Shown one piece after another: positions 1-10,285 of a stretch of 64,000 bases of DNA. Under the pieces are notes generated by a model. The model saw only the letters and a program-made list of their open reading frames with translations. It ran no database searches and was not told where the DNA came from. The stretch comes from Rachycentron canadum. Lineage: Eukaryota; Chordata; Actinopteri; Carangiformes; Rachycentridae. Position numbers and translations under genes: made by a program. The DNA is taken from positions 12,493,035 to 12,557,034 of the forward strand of contig CM076659.1 in the NCBI GenBank assembly GCA_038496675.1, read 5' to 3'. The stretch's first letter is position 1; each line of letters opens with the position of its first letter.

Positions 1-1845
1 TAACTTGGCCTGGCAAGCTAACATCTACTCCCAAATATATCCTATAACACTAACATTGACTTTATAATAGACTGACTGTCACAGACTATGGTGTGAGTAT
101 TACTCCCACTACACTGTCACAAATTCCCTACCACCTCTGTGAATAAAGTGAAACTTTAATGAAATCTGCAAAAGAAGGTATCCCACCATGCATGCACAAA
201 CACACACCTTGTATGCAGAGATGGAAGAATAAGCAAGAAAGCAGTTGCTGTATCACAAGAAGGTGTTGCAGTGAGACGGCTCTATCATCTTAAATAATCC
301 CTCACCGGCAAACCGCCAAGACAGGGTTCCCTGCTATTTATGGCAGCTGTAATTTCTGTGGAGAGTGGTGACAATCATATCTGCTGGATATGATTACACA
401 CTTGTACGTCTGATAGTCAAGTATAGTCATTAGCGGTTACACAGTCACGCTTATCAGGACAAAAACACTCAAATCCCTTCACAGAACAATTCGTGTTGCA
501 TTTGTTATCATAGCTTTTGTGTGGATATTTTATTTTTTTTTCTATCTGAAAATAATTCAGTTGGATTACAGGTGAAAAGTTTTTTGGTCACACTCGCTCA
601 ATGAATAAATAAACAAATATTAAATCTTTGGCGGATTTAAACTCTTACTACCTTAACAATACAAAGAAATTAGCATTTTTATGCGTTTTTCCATTTTTCC
701 ATTCTGTTCTAGTTATGAGCAGCTTTTTCTGTTCAGGTTCTCAGCAGTGACAGGACGAGTAGAGCAACCTAAACATGCTTTACCCCAGTAAATTTTTACA
801 TGTCCTCCCAGTGAAAACTCCCAGTGCTCACAGGAAGCTGAAAAACTCAAATTCGCCTGTAATTTAGCTACTGTGTCTGCCCCGCGGTTTCTTCCTGGTT
901 GATCATTTCCGGAACAGTTCCCCAGAAGGAGCAAGTCAGGAAGCATCTTCACTAAGAGCCCGTACAAGCTCAGCTGGTTCCCCTTAATATAAGGGAGCAG
1001 TGGCTCGATACAGAGGTTCACCTGAATTGCTGAGCTCCTTGCTTTATCACACAGAGTGAGCCCAGTTATCCTGCAGAGAAACCTCATCTCAGCTGCTTGA
1101 ACCTTCAGCCTCTTTCTTGCAGTCACTGCCCAAAGCTTGTGACCATGGTTGAGAATCGAAGCAAAGACCGAGCAGAAAAATGTCAGCCCTGCTTCCTTGC
1201 TGTTGTTACATTTTTTTCCCCCCAAAATACATCTGTCTCCTTTAGAGGAAAATCACTCTCATTTGCCAGCGAGGAGAAAATATAGTGTTGTATCATTATC
1301 TGAAGACTTGAATTAAATTAAACTGAATAGTAAAATTATAAAGAAATCAAAGCAAAAAAAATTACTGGAACAATAAATGGCTGCTGTTTAACAGTTTCAC
1401 ATTATATATATAATTCATATTGTTATACTCGGTTCTGACCAAAGCAGATATGAAAACTACACACCCAGTAAGACTCAACATTCAAACATTGAAATCCTTA
1501 AAGGAAAAGGCAGGAAAAATTTTATCTTTTTTTACAAATTAAATAAAATAAAAACTAAAAATACTAAAAAATACTGTTCCGTACATGTGCAGAACTGACA
1601 GCACTTAACCTTACTGCTGGTCAAAACCTTCGCCTCTGGCAGACCCTTCTTTCCAAGATGTCATAAATTATTAATGGTTAAATAACTTACCAAATGTTTC
1701 CACAGTAAGACCCACTCTGTACTGTTACTATTATGTCTTAAGTGAGAATTCAGTGATTGACAAACATGATATTGTGATATTATATATTTGTGTGTAAGTG
1801 CATCTGTGAGCCATTTTTCTTATGACTTCTGTTCTGTCTTTCCAG
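1..1845 (+). other. pcdh15: pcdh15 intron (3' part), upstream of the first exon in the window
   Basis: This non-coding stretch precedes the first recognisable exon, so it is the 3' end of an intron whose 5' part lies outside the window. It is AT-rich and carries a minus-strand LINE relic at about 780-1225. The acceptor at 1844-1845 follows a pyrimidine-rich run. I see no other gene in it. Confidence 0.7.
780..1225 (-). mobile_element. LINE (non-LTR) reverse-transcriptase C-terminal relic
   Basis: The minus strand has an open frame of about 170 codons. Its first two thirds resemble the C-terminal region downstream of the reverse-transcriptase domain in fish non-LTR retrotransposons. Key stretches are LNHGHKLWAVTARKRLKVQA, AAEMRFLCRITGLTLCDKAR, SSAIQVNLCIEPLLPYIKGN and QLSLYGLLVKMLPDLLLLGN. 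The usual order of motifs (a tryptophan after GH-L, then AAEM-FL-R, then R-S-AI, then L-VEPLL, then G-LV-M-P) is kept, but there is no catalytic core upstream. It is a 5'-truncated, decayed insertion in the intron, antisense to pcdh15. The clade is uncertain. Confidence 0.7.
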
Positions 1846-1955
1846 GTTTCCTCCAGTTAGTGAGCTGGCTCCATTTGGCACACCAGTGGGGACTATTCTA
1901 GCTGCTGCGATCAATCAAACCATCTTTTATTCCATAGTGGCAGGAAATGAACTAG
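1846..1955 (+). CDS. pcdh15: pcdh15 exon: start of EC10
   Basis: This 110-bp exon lies between a TCCAG acceptor and a GTATGT donor. It begins with one base completing a codon from the missing upstream exon, then reads FPPVSELAPFGTPVG and AAAINQTIFYSIVAGNEL, and ends with the first base of a glycine codon. The peptide closely matches the start of extracellular cadherin repeat 10 of protocadherin-15, the cadherin that forms the lower part of tip links on hair-cell stereocilia. The motif PFGTPVGTIL corresponds to the first strand of the repeat. The reading frame continues exactly into the exon at 3573. Everything 5' of this (signal peptide, EC1-EC9) lies outside the window, so the gene is partial here. 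Confidence 0.93.
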
Positions 1956-2712
1956 GTATGTGCTACAGATCATACCAATGAAGTCTACATTTCACAAACT
2001 CGAGCTGAATGTTTCTGTATTCAATGCAATATATTTGTTATGTTTCCCAACTCTCCCTGCGACACACACTCTTGCTTAAATTATGACGTATACTTTGGTT
2101 TTGAAGTACAGAGCCTGCCTGTCCCTGCTGTTTTATTTTTCTGCAAAAAGCAAAGATACTGTTGTCAATTTCTACAAAGGCTTTTCTCTGATGCCAACAA
2201 ATGTTCACAATCCAGAATTCCACCACAGTGAAGAAAACTGCAAAAAAAATGAAAATGGCCTATGTTTTTACCATCATCAAAATGTGGTTTAATGAAATAA
2301 TGAAAAATCTCCTGTATGTACTGTGTATTATGTACATTTTTAAAATAATTTAGTTTGTTTATTTAGCTAAACAAGGAAATACGTTAACTGCTGTTTTTCA
2401 GGCCTGGTCTTTGAAATGTTTGTGTATGTATGAGTTTTATGGTCATATTGTATAGTAACTAAAAACATGAATCAGTCTCTCTCTGTCTCTCTCGCACTCC
2501 CTCACACGCTTGATGAGCATTTTGTGCGTGTGTGGGAACCTAAATGTAGCATACAAGGGGACAAGGGGGGGTCTTTTGCATACTATAAAGTATAATCCTG
2601 CCGTTGCTTCAGCAAATCATATCGATCGGTGCTGTTTGTCCTGTCTGAACTAGGGAGAAACACTTTTGGCAAACTTGACACTGCTTTTCACACTTGTTGG
2701 ATCATTAAACCC

Positions 2713-2764
2713 TGAGAGAGAGAAAGGGAGGGAGTGAGAGAGAGAGAGAGAGAGAGCGAGAGCG
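2713..2764. repeat. (GA)n microsatellite
   Basis: Imperfect GA-rich purine tract with interruptions (GGGAGGGAGTGA, GCGAGAGCG). It is intronic and has no coding meaning. Confidence 0.9.
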
Positions 2765-3146
2765 AAAACAGCTGACAGGTGTGAGGTCAGCTATGGTCTT
2801 TAAGCCAAAAGTTGCAGACATATCTGAGCTGGAGAGCGTGCAGAAAGAAGGTGCTGCTCCTTACCCATATGTACCTTAAGTGCACATTTTCTATAAGATG
2901 ACCTTTCCGCACAACCACAAAGGAGTTGGGGTCTGTTCATGCTAATGAAAAGAATTGTTTATCAGATATTTCCCTTCAGAAGAACATCAATGTATTTATT
3001 AATGCAGTTGCGTAGGAGCAGGTTAAATGGATCCAAAGACCCTTCATCAGACATTTAGTTTATTTTTTATTTACTGCCAGATAAAGGTTTGGCTCTGAAA
3101 GTGTGTGGGATATTTCTCTTGTCAGTGCTGTGAGTTCATTCAATTT

Positions 3147-3173
3147 AAAAAAAAAAATATATATATATATATA
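3147..3173. repeat. A-run followed by (AT)n
   Basis: About eleven A residues run straight into an (AT)n tract. This resembles the decayed tail of a retroposed sequence, but no body was recognised upstream of it. Confidence 0.85.
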
Positions 3174-3572
3174 AATAAATCAGAACACAACAGAGAAAAA
3201 GTTTTAAAATCAACCCTGTAAGCAATCATTGGCATTTATAAAGCTCATGGTTCTACAGTTGCTCTTTTTCTCTCTGCAGAGCATTATGTAGATTTTTTTT
3301 TTCCACAGCATGTGTGAATTTACAACTGCTTGTAATTGCAACTAAGCATCCAGATAAGTGAATTTGACAGGAGCAGGTGTAAAAAGGCTATCTCTCTACA
3401 TTTAATAAACAATATGCCATAAAAAGAAACTATGATCTAATGTATGATATGAATTGTTATACCTGTAGAGTGGCATTTAGATAAGTGATTTGTAATAATC
3501 ATCACTCGGTGATGTGTAATGCGTGTTGTCTTTTTCCAGTTTATCATGTACTGTCATTGTGTTTAATTCCAG

Positions 3573-3713
3573 GTCATTTTCAGGTGAACAACAGGACAGG
3601 TGTCATCTCCACAGCTAAACCCCTGGATTATGAAAATGTGACCAGCTATGTCCTCAGAGTACAGGCAGACTCCATGTTGGTTGTCATGTCCAACCTGCGT
3701 GTGCCTTCTAAAA
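3573..3713 (+). CDS. pcdh15: pcdh15 exon: core of EC10
   Basis: A 141-bp exon with acceptor TTCCAG and donor GTAAGA. It reads HFQVNNRTGVISTAKPLDYE followed by NVTSYVLRVQADSMLVVMSN and LRVPSK. NxTGVI and LDYE are standard cadherin-repeat elements: LDYE carries the acidic calcium-binding residue of the DRE-type motif, and YVLRVQA is the following strand. The remaining residues match EC10 of vertebrate PCDH15. The exon starts with two bases that complete the glycine codon split at 1955 and ends with one base (A) that joins CT at 7335 to give threonine. NVTS and NRTG are potential N-glycosylation sites on the extracellular side. Confidence 0.95.
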
Positions 3714-6700
3714 GTAAGAAATAAACGGAAAATGAATGTGTAGGTTGGATTATAGGAAATTGGGAATGAAATTATGCTTCATGTGATTCCAGGTGTTGCA
3801 TTTATATTTTATCATAATCCTTCACTGTGAAAGATTATGATTTTCCTACAGCCTATTTTTATCTTTCATATTTATTTTCACATTTACTGCAATTGCATAG
3901 AGCTGTTTTGCATTATATGTTTGTACTTACTGTATGTGGGCATTATTACATGCTTAAATCTGCCATGCAGAAAAAAAATATCAGATATATTAAAAGGTGC
4001 TCTCCTGTGGAGCCTTGTAGGTATGCTAGTGTAATGTGATGTGAAACTGACATCAAATGAGCAGTTTATTACTATTACACATTAAAACTGTTGCAATCTG
4101 CACTGAAAGGCTGCCAATCTGGATTAAAATAAGGGAGAGTGTGTCACAGTGTGTATGGTTCACCTCTACTTTTATGCTTTTTCACTGTTGCCTTTCTACA
4201 CTGCACTGATCCATTTGTATTCTTGGGGGCAGGTTTGCTGCAGTATCATGCTGATTTTCAATGAACTAAGAATATATTGTATTTGGGTTGTTTTGATGTC
4301 TCTCTCTCTCTCTAAAGCAGGAGGTGTTCAGAATCCCTAATATTATGGAAAATATGAACATGTAATATATGTACATGACTCATTTTTCAGTCATGGCGAT
4401 TACCAGAAGTAATCTTTAAAATATGATTTATCTCTGCCCTGATAATCAGAAATAGCCCATTTGTTTTAACTTAGGCAGACCACAGCCAAAATGAGGGCGG
4501 GTGACAAAACATTAATCATGGTAAATTCTCAGTTAATGAAGTTTCTGCGTGTTCCCACTCTCAAGGCCTAGGCATGCACGAAACCAGATGATACAACATG
4601 CTGGTCGGAGATCAGCGTCACAGCCTCCTCCTGGCTGCATCCCACTGCCTCCCTGATCTCTTTCCAAGAATTCAATGTCTTTTCTTTGTCTTTGTAGTCT
4701 GGTTGCAATGAGTTGCACAAATGGGGATAATGGTGCATCCTTTCAGATAGTCTCTCCTCGAAGGCATTTCCTGATGTTGTACACACACAAAGCGATGGAA
4801 GTACTTGAAACTTGTTTTCCTCATACCTGTCATTGCTGCTTGAAGCGGGCATGATTGTCAGACTGTCTGTTCCCGAAAGCATCTGCTGTCAGAAATGAGG
4901 TTTCAAACACTGTTTGACCATCCGAAAAGCACTTAGTTTGAAGCATGCTGAGACCTTCAGGCTGCACTCTTTGATGGTCACGCTTCAACTGGAATATCAT
5001 TAGGCTGGTTTATATCCAGTTTGCTGACAAAAGTTTTCTATAATGATGGATAAGGTATGAACATCAAATAGGGTTCAAACCTTACTCTCAATCCATTTGA
5101 GCTTCCAATGAATAATCACTGACCTACTCTACCTGCCTCTTTCACGCCTGCACCGTCTGTCACTCATATAATATTGACAGCAATTACAAGTACACACACA
5201 TCACATCACTTCTCTGGTGGATGTAAAGTAGAGGACTCTCTCTCACACACAATGAAGAGAGCTTAACTGACATCTTCAGGCTGACAACCTCTTTTGGCAG
5301 AGTGTGGAGAAACTGTTTCTACTCTCACTTGTCTCTCTTGTATCATTGTAAGGCGGATCAGGGCTGCATGACAGGAAACATCGCTCCTCTCATTAATCTC
5401 TTTAATCGGTATAAATGATCAGAGTATTACTGGTCTGGTTTGTCAGATCGATTATGTATTGCACGTGGCCAATATATGCATATACTCAGACATTCACACG
5501 TACATGCATATATAATAAGACTGTAATTAAACGTGTTTTGGAAATGAAAATGCCCTCTGAGGCACACTCAAGCTTACTCTGCCTTTGCAGCAATCCTTCC
5601 TCTTAATGGACCCGTGTCTTTAATGCATCTTTATATTTGTATGCAAAAGGAAAGAGAGAGAAAGAGGCTTTGTTTTGTTTTTGTTTTTTCTGGATTGTGT
5701 TATGTTATTTGTCCTGGGACTTGGAGGATGGAATATAGCCACTTTCTAGAGAGAGATGAGGGAAGAAAGAGAAACTCTGCAGACCTCTTACCCATCCCCT
5801 GGAGTCCTCCTTCTGTGCCTCACACTACAGCTTTTGTTCCTGTAATTTGATGTGTTTTTGTTTGCCCAATTCCCCTGATGCATCCTTAGCTCCAAGTGCC
5901 ACACGACTGTACATTTTTGAATGCCATCAGAAGAAAAATGGTCCTTAACGCTGCATATTTTTACCTAAACTGCAGTGTTCAGTGATTTTTTTTTTTTTTT
6001 TTTTCAGTACGTATTTATGCTGTACATTGCATAGGTGTATCTGTGACAAATTAGTTCGTGCTCGGTGTATGTGTGTTTTCCTTTTTTAAAGGGAAGAGAT
6101 GAATATTTCAAAAGTTGCACAAAAAGACCAGTTCACAGACAAATATAGTATTACAATACTAAATGTAATTCCTTCTTTCCCCATTTGTCTAGCATAGCGT
6201 TTCTGCTAACTCAATGGAAACTGTCACTCTTTTATTACCTATCCTTTAAAATATTTCCAGTATTGGTCAAAATGTTTGCCTGTTAAACTTTCAGGGCCAT
6301 TCTTTGGTACTATTGTCATGCACCAAGTAGTGAAGAAAACAAACTTCTCGATAACAAATGCAAGGTAGATCTCATTTAAAAGTAACAGCTCAGAAGGCAG
6401 GATTCTACCATCATTTTTATTATTTCACAGAGCCATATTTCACTCTCTTATCACTAATTGGTTGGTAAACAGAATGCAAATTAGCTCAGTTGTTTTCTTA
6501 TTGGGGGCAGTGAGAAGTCATCGACATACTTAAGACTTTTTCTTGAATTGAATCAGAATATTTTCTCTAATCAAAACAAAATTAACCTCCTGATCACTGA
6601 CTCAAAGTTGTCAACTTATCATGCTGTTTCATTAGAAAGTGTTGAGTTCAGAAACTAAGGGAATATGTTTCTATTTACACAATGTATTTATGTATGTATC

Positions 6701-7334
6701 AAATTTCCTTAGGTAGCTATTGCAATGCAGCCGAAAAACTCGCTCAAGTCTGCCTGTGGTCAAAATGAAACCAAGCAAATAGCGTCTCTATTTGCAGTCA
6801 GATTTCACACGCCTGGTGAATCAGATTTCTTAATTTCAAAATATATAAAATTGCTTCCAAAATTGGTCAAAACAACCATTTAAAAAGTATTACTTTATGT
6901 CAAAAGTGTTACTTGATTTAAAATTGGTGATGGCCAGCCAACAGTATCTTGTTTGAAAAAAGCTTTGTTGACAAACTGCGGTGGTCTTTTAAGTGATGAC
7001 TAACCCACAACATATTCTGGGAAATTATTTCAAGCACCCTTTTGAAGTTGTGGACCATCTGATGACCATGAAAAAATTATATTGACACAACAATTTAGAG
7101 GCTAAACTGTGCAGCATTTGATCAACAACTTCAGAGATGTGTTTATTCAACAGTTAGTGGCCATGATGGTATAAACTATGTGGGCTTGTATGTCCCAATT
7201 CTTAATTTGAGCGGGTGCAGAAAACCTGAGTTATCACATGCTCAGATAGGGTTTTTTTTTTTTGTTTGTTTTTTTGTGGTATTCTTCTGCAGGACTTGAA
7301 TGCATTTAAATCTTGTGCCATTTGCTTTTTGCAG
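3714..7334 (+). other. pcdh15: pcdh15 intron
   Basis: A 3.6-kb AT-rich intron. It contains a minus-strand MADF-like coding relic at about 4568-4882, poly-T at 5988-6004 and a T-rich tract just before the acceptor (7250-7275). No other gene was recognised. Confidence 0.75.
4568..4882 (-). pseudogene. Relic of a MADF-type (Myb/SANT-like) DNA-binding ORF, probably transposon-derived
   Basis: A 104-codon minus-strand frame contains EERLSERMHHYPHLCNSLQP, then DYKDKEKTLNSWKEIREAVG and CSQEEA. The spacing of E-L-x(6)-P-L, then DYKD, then a W-x-EI-x(3)-G segment is the helix-turn-helix pattern of MADF domains. In fish genomes such domains are often carried by PIF/Harbinger-type transposons. The C-terminal acidic/basic tail is missing, and no partner transposase is visible nearby. 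I infer a decayed transposon ORF in antisense orientation within the pcdh15 intron. A short lineage-specific gene exon is less likely. Confidence 0.5.
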
Positions 7335-7462
7335 CTAACACAGCCAAGGTGTTTATTGAGGTGCACGATGAGAATGACCACCCTCCCGTCTTCTCCAGGA
7401 AGCTGTACATAGGCGGCGTGACGGAGGACACCAAGATCTTCAGCTCTGTGCTAAAGATAGTG
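7335..7462 (+). CDS. pcdh15: pcdh15 exon: EC10-EC11 linker and start of EC11
   Basis: A 128-bp exon with acceptor TTTGCAG and donor GTAAGT. It reads NTAKVFIEVHDENDHPPVFS, then RKLYIGGVTEDTKIFSSVLK and IV. DENDHPPVF is the calcium-binding inter-repeat linker (DxNDN type, here with His in the last position) between EC10 and EC11. YIGGVTED supplies the XEX-type glutamate of the next repeat. The exon ends on a codon boundary, and the next exon continues with ATDEDTG, the DxD-type motif. Similarity to PCDH15 EC11 is strong (YIGGV-ED and F-SVL are shared). Confidence 0.96.
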
Positions 7463-8508
7463 GTAAGTGAACATTATAGCTGCTCTTTGTTTCTTGTTGG
7501 TTTTTGTATCAGCATACATGGAGACATGCTGAAACTAAAGTGCCTGATTCTGCTCCCACTTTATAAACACCCCGAAGCCATGGTGGGAGAATGCATTGGA
7601 TATGCTCTCTGCGGCACAGTTTCATCTTCCCTATCGCACGCTACATCTTTTCCTCAATTTCGCTCTGCCCACTGTCTGCTTTGTCCACGAGCAGGTGGGA
7701 TCAGAGTGAGCTGATCGGTGTAATCCCAGTATGTTCACAGAAGCATGGCTGGACATCCTGTCTGATTATCAGCCTGCTCTGCCAAGAAGGTTTCACTCGT
7801 CATCTTGTGTACTACACCTTATGTCTATTTCTTTGTGTGCGTGGGTGGGTGTTAGTGTATCCTTAGGCATGTGTTTGCGTACAGAATCCTTGCGAGCCAT
7901 TGACTGTAATGCCTACTTTCAATGACAGGTTTCACAATTAATTTTTTTTTTTTGGTTTATGTTTTTAGTTTTGGTCACTCATTTGTAGTTTTAGTATACA
8001 GCAGTTAAATACAGGTTTGTATGGGTATGATTTCCACAGGGAAAGGATGAATTATGTCAGGATTACTCTTTAAAAGCCTATTTTAGTCCCCCTTACTCAT
8101 ATTTTTTTCAGGTTTATTTTGGTATTTAGGTCTCTCAGCACATTGTTCTTTTACATTAGTGCCTCTATCAAAAATCCAGATGAGAGAGCAGATCTGATAG
8201 ATCATTATTATTCCTATTACCACACACTCAAATCAATGAGGCCTGGGTTTTTACCTTTCAGGTAACACACAGGCTGTTCTCCTTAACTGGTGAAGGTTGT
8301 TGTGGCAGTTTGTAGCCTGAAAGGAATACCTGCAGAGACAAGCTTCAGAGAATTTGTTATCTTTCCTGTAACATTCTTGTAAAAAAGATTTTAGATCAAA
8401 AGCAAGACAGTAAAGGTCTTAGCTCTTTGCAATAAAGACAGAAAAGCAAGTAGCAATTATCATAAAGACAAAATTAATAAGTAGCATTTGCAGTGCAGAA
8501 GCTTACAG

Positions 8509-8675
8509 GTAGTTTAGTGGTTAGTAGCACTGTTGCCTCACAACAAGAAAATTCTGGGTTTGAATCCCGGGCTTGGGGACTTTCTGTGTAGTGTTTGTTC
8601 TCCCTGTGCCTGCATGGCTCCAGCCCCTTCCCCCCCTACCCTGACGGATAAATGATATAGATAATGGATGGATGG
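8509..8675 (+). mobile_element. tRNA-derived SINE, internally deleted
   Basis: The sequence GTAGTTTAGTGGTTAGTAGC at 8510-8529 looks like a pol III A box. GGGTTTGAATCCCGG at 8556-8570 is a B box one change away from GGTTCGAATCC. Between them is GCACTGTTGCCTCACAACAA, typical of a very common fish tRNA-like repeat. A CTTTCTGTG-T-GTGTTTG segment follows, then a shortened tail ending GATAATGGATGGATGG. Compared with the usual family the middle is missing, so this copy is deleted and probably inactive. It lies in the same orientation as pcdh15. Confidence 0.75.
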
Positions 8676-9735
8676 AAAATATTTCGCAACATTGGTGCAT
8701 CACTAGCACCATAAGCATTGTGATGCTACAGCAATGTTCCAGCCTACAATTCACATTCTACAAAATGCTTGTTTGCTACAGGATTCAACAAAAAATGTTT
8801 TAATGTTTTTATTTTATTTTTTTCAAATGAAAATAAAATGCAAAAATGATCATTCCAACTGAAATTGTATTGCATATACTGACTACCATGATCAGCCCAA
8901 ACAACCCAGTGAAAAAGTGTTCAGTTTGACTTTTCCACCTTAGTAATGGTGGCAGTGCAAGATAACACAACATACACTCTGCATCAGCTTTCAAATGAAC
9001 TTATAGCTGATAAAAAACATTAATATGACCATGGCTTAAGGGATGTTTTTCACTTTGTATGACTTAGTATAGGATATTCAAAACTTAGCTGTATCTTTGA
9101 CATGATGCCATCGGTGCCAATAATCATTGCTCCTATTTTGCTCCAAATTTACATTGAAATTTTATTCCTTATTAGGAGATAATCAGCCTTGTGGGACAGC
9201 TACCCTGTACCTTGTACCTGATTATCAGCTCAGTATCATCTGCTTAACAACAAAAAAGAAAGGAACATAAATGTCTCGTCTGTGTTTATTTATTTATGCA
9301 CACTGGACGCAGACTGGCTTTTCAGTACATTTGGAATATTTTTAAGAAAAGAAGCAGGTGTAATATTGGATATGGTAAGGAGTCAAAAAAGGATTTCAGA
9401 CCTCCTGGCAAGTCTGAACATCAGACAAAATCATCAGATGATTTAAAGGAGGAAGCTGATTGTATATCTCTGTCTTTATTAATAAAACAGGTCAGAAATA
9501 TGTTGCTGTCTAAAAGTAAAAAGATAAGAATATCAGGGGTAGCTGTGGATTACATTCCTATAGTTTCAAATAAAACTCTGGGGTTGCTTTTATTGCAAGA
9601 AATGAGCTTATCCTTAATCTTTATATTATAATTTATAAAAGCTCTTTTAGGACACAGACAACTTCTTCTCAAGGACTTGGCAAAGCTATGTGAACCATTC
9701 TTTATTGCTTTTGACAACTTTAAACCAAAGCGCTC

Positions 9736-9769
9736 TATATATATATATATATAGAAAGAGAGAGAGAGC
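9736..9769. repeat. (TA)n(GA)n tract
   Basis: Nine TA units (9736-9753) are followed by a GA-rich run. Its reverse complement resembles the (TC)n(TA)n tract at 9931-10004, so the two can pair across about 160 bp. Confidence 0.9.
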
Positions 9770-9927
9770 AGAAGAAGAAGTAGAAGGCAGAAGACAATGT
9801 TGTCTATGGTCTGGATTAGTTCAAGCTGCACCACACATTTAATTAGCAGTCCCGCAAACAGCTTCTGGTCAGAAACTCTGGCATTGGACTTGCCCTTCCA
9901 GGTGTCGTCGCTGGACATCTGGCTGTG

Positions 9928-9930
<3 letters not shown>

Positions 9931-10004
<74 letters not shown>

Positions 10005-10016
10005 GTGTGTGTGTGT
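9931..10016. repeat. (TC)n(TA)n(GT)n compound microsatellite
   Basis: About 58 nt of TC repeat (9931-9988) pass into TA units (9989-10004) and six GT units (10005-10016). Compound dinucleotide tracts of this kind are difficult to assemble, and the single N lies about 120 bp downstream. Confidence 0.95.
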
Positions 10017-10285
10017 GCGCAGCAGAACAGGTTATTATGAGCATTATTTGACATTAACTCAACAGTATCATTACATAAGATAAATGTAAATATAGGACAT
10101 CATCAAATTATTTTTGATGCAAATACGCTTCAAATCANTATATATATATATAGTGTGTGTGTGTGCGCAGCAGAACAGGTTATTATGAGCATTATTTGAC
10201 ATTAACTCAACAGTATCATTACATAAGATAAATGTAAATATAGGACATCATCAAATTATTTTTGATGCAAATACGCTTCAAATCA
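9991..10285. repeat. 147-bp exact tandem duplication around a single N
   Basis: Positions 9991-10137 are repeated base for base at 10139-10285, separated only by an N at 10138. Both copies start in the TA/GT microsatellite and end with CGCTTCAAATCA. The second copy continues into CAGGAAGC. Exact identity of AT-rich intronic DNA, joined at an N, is most simply an unmerged contig overlap rather than a real duplication. Confidence 0.9.

Larger units (their letters stand above)
1956..3572 (+). other. pcdh15: pcdh15 intron
   Basis: AT-rich intron with a purine (GA)n tract at about 2713-2764 and a poly-A/(AT)n tract at 3147-3173. A TC-rich run lies near 2478-2496. I recognise no gene or mobile element in it. 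Confidence 0.75.

Noticed and set aside
7313..7714. A 133-codon reading of the EC11 exon that extends past 7462
   Set aside because: The extension is intron read-through; the GTAAGT donor at 7463 and the frame of the 13518 exon define the end.
9296..9631. 111-codon open frame in a pcdh15 intron, with a possible exon TTTCAG-...-ACAG-GTCAGA
   Set aside because: The implied exon (about 9400-9490) is not a multiple of three between two phase-0 exons, has no match to PCDH15 and has poor splice context.
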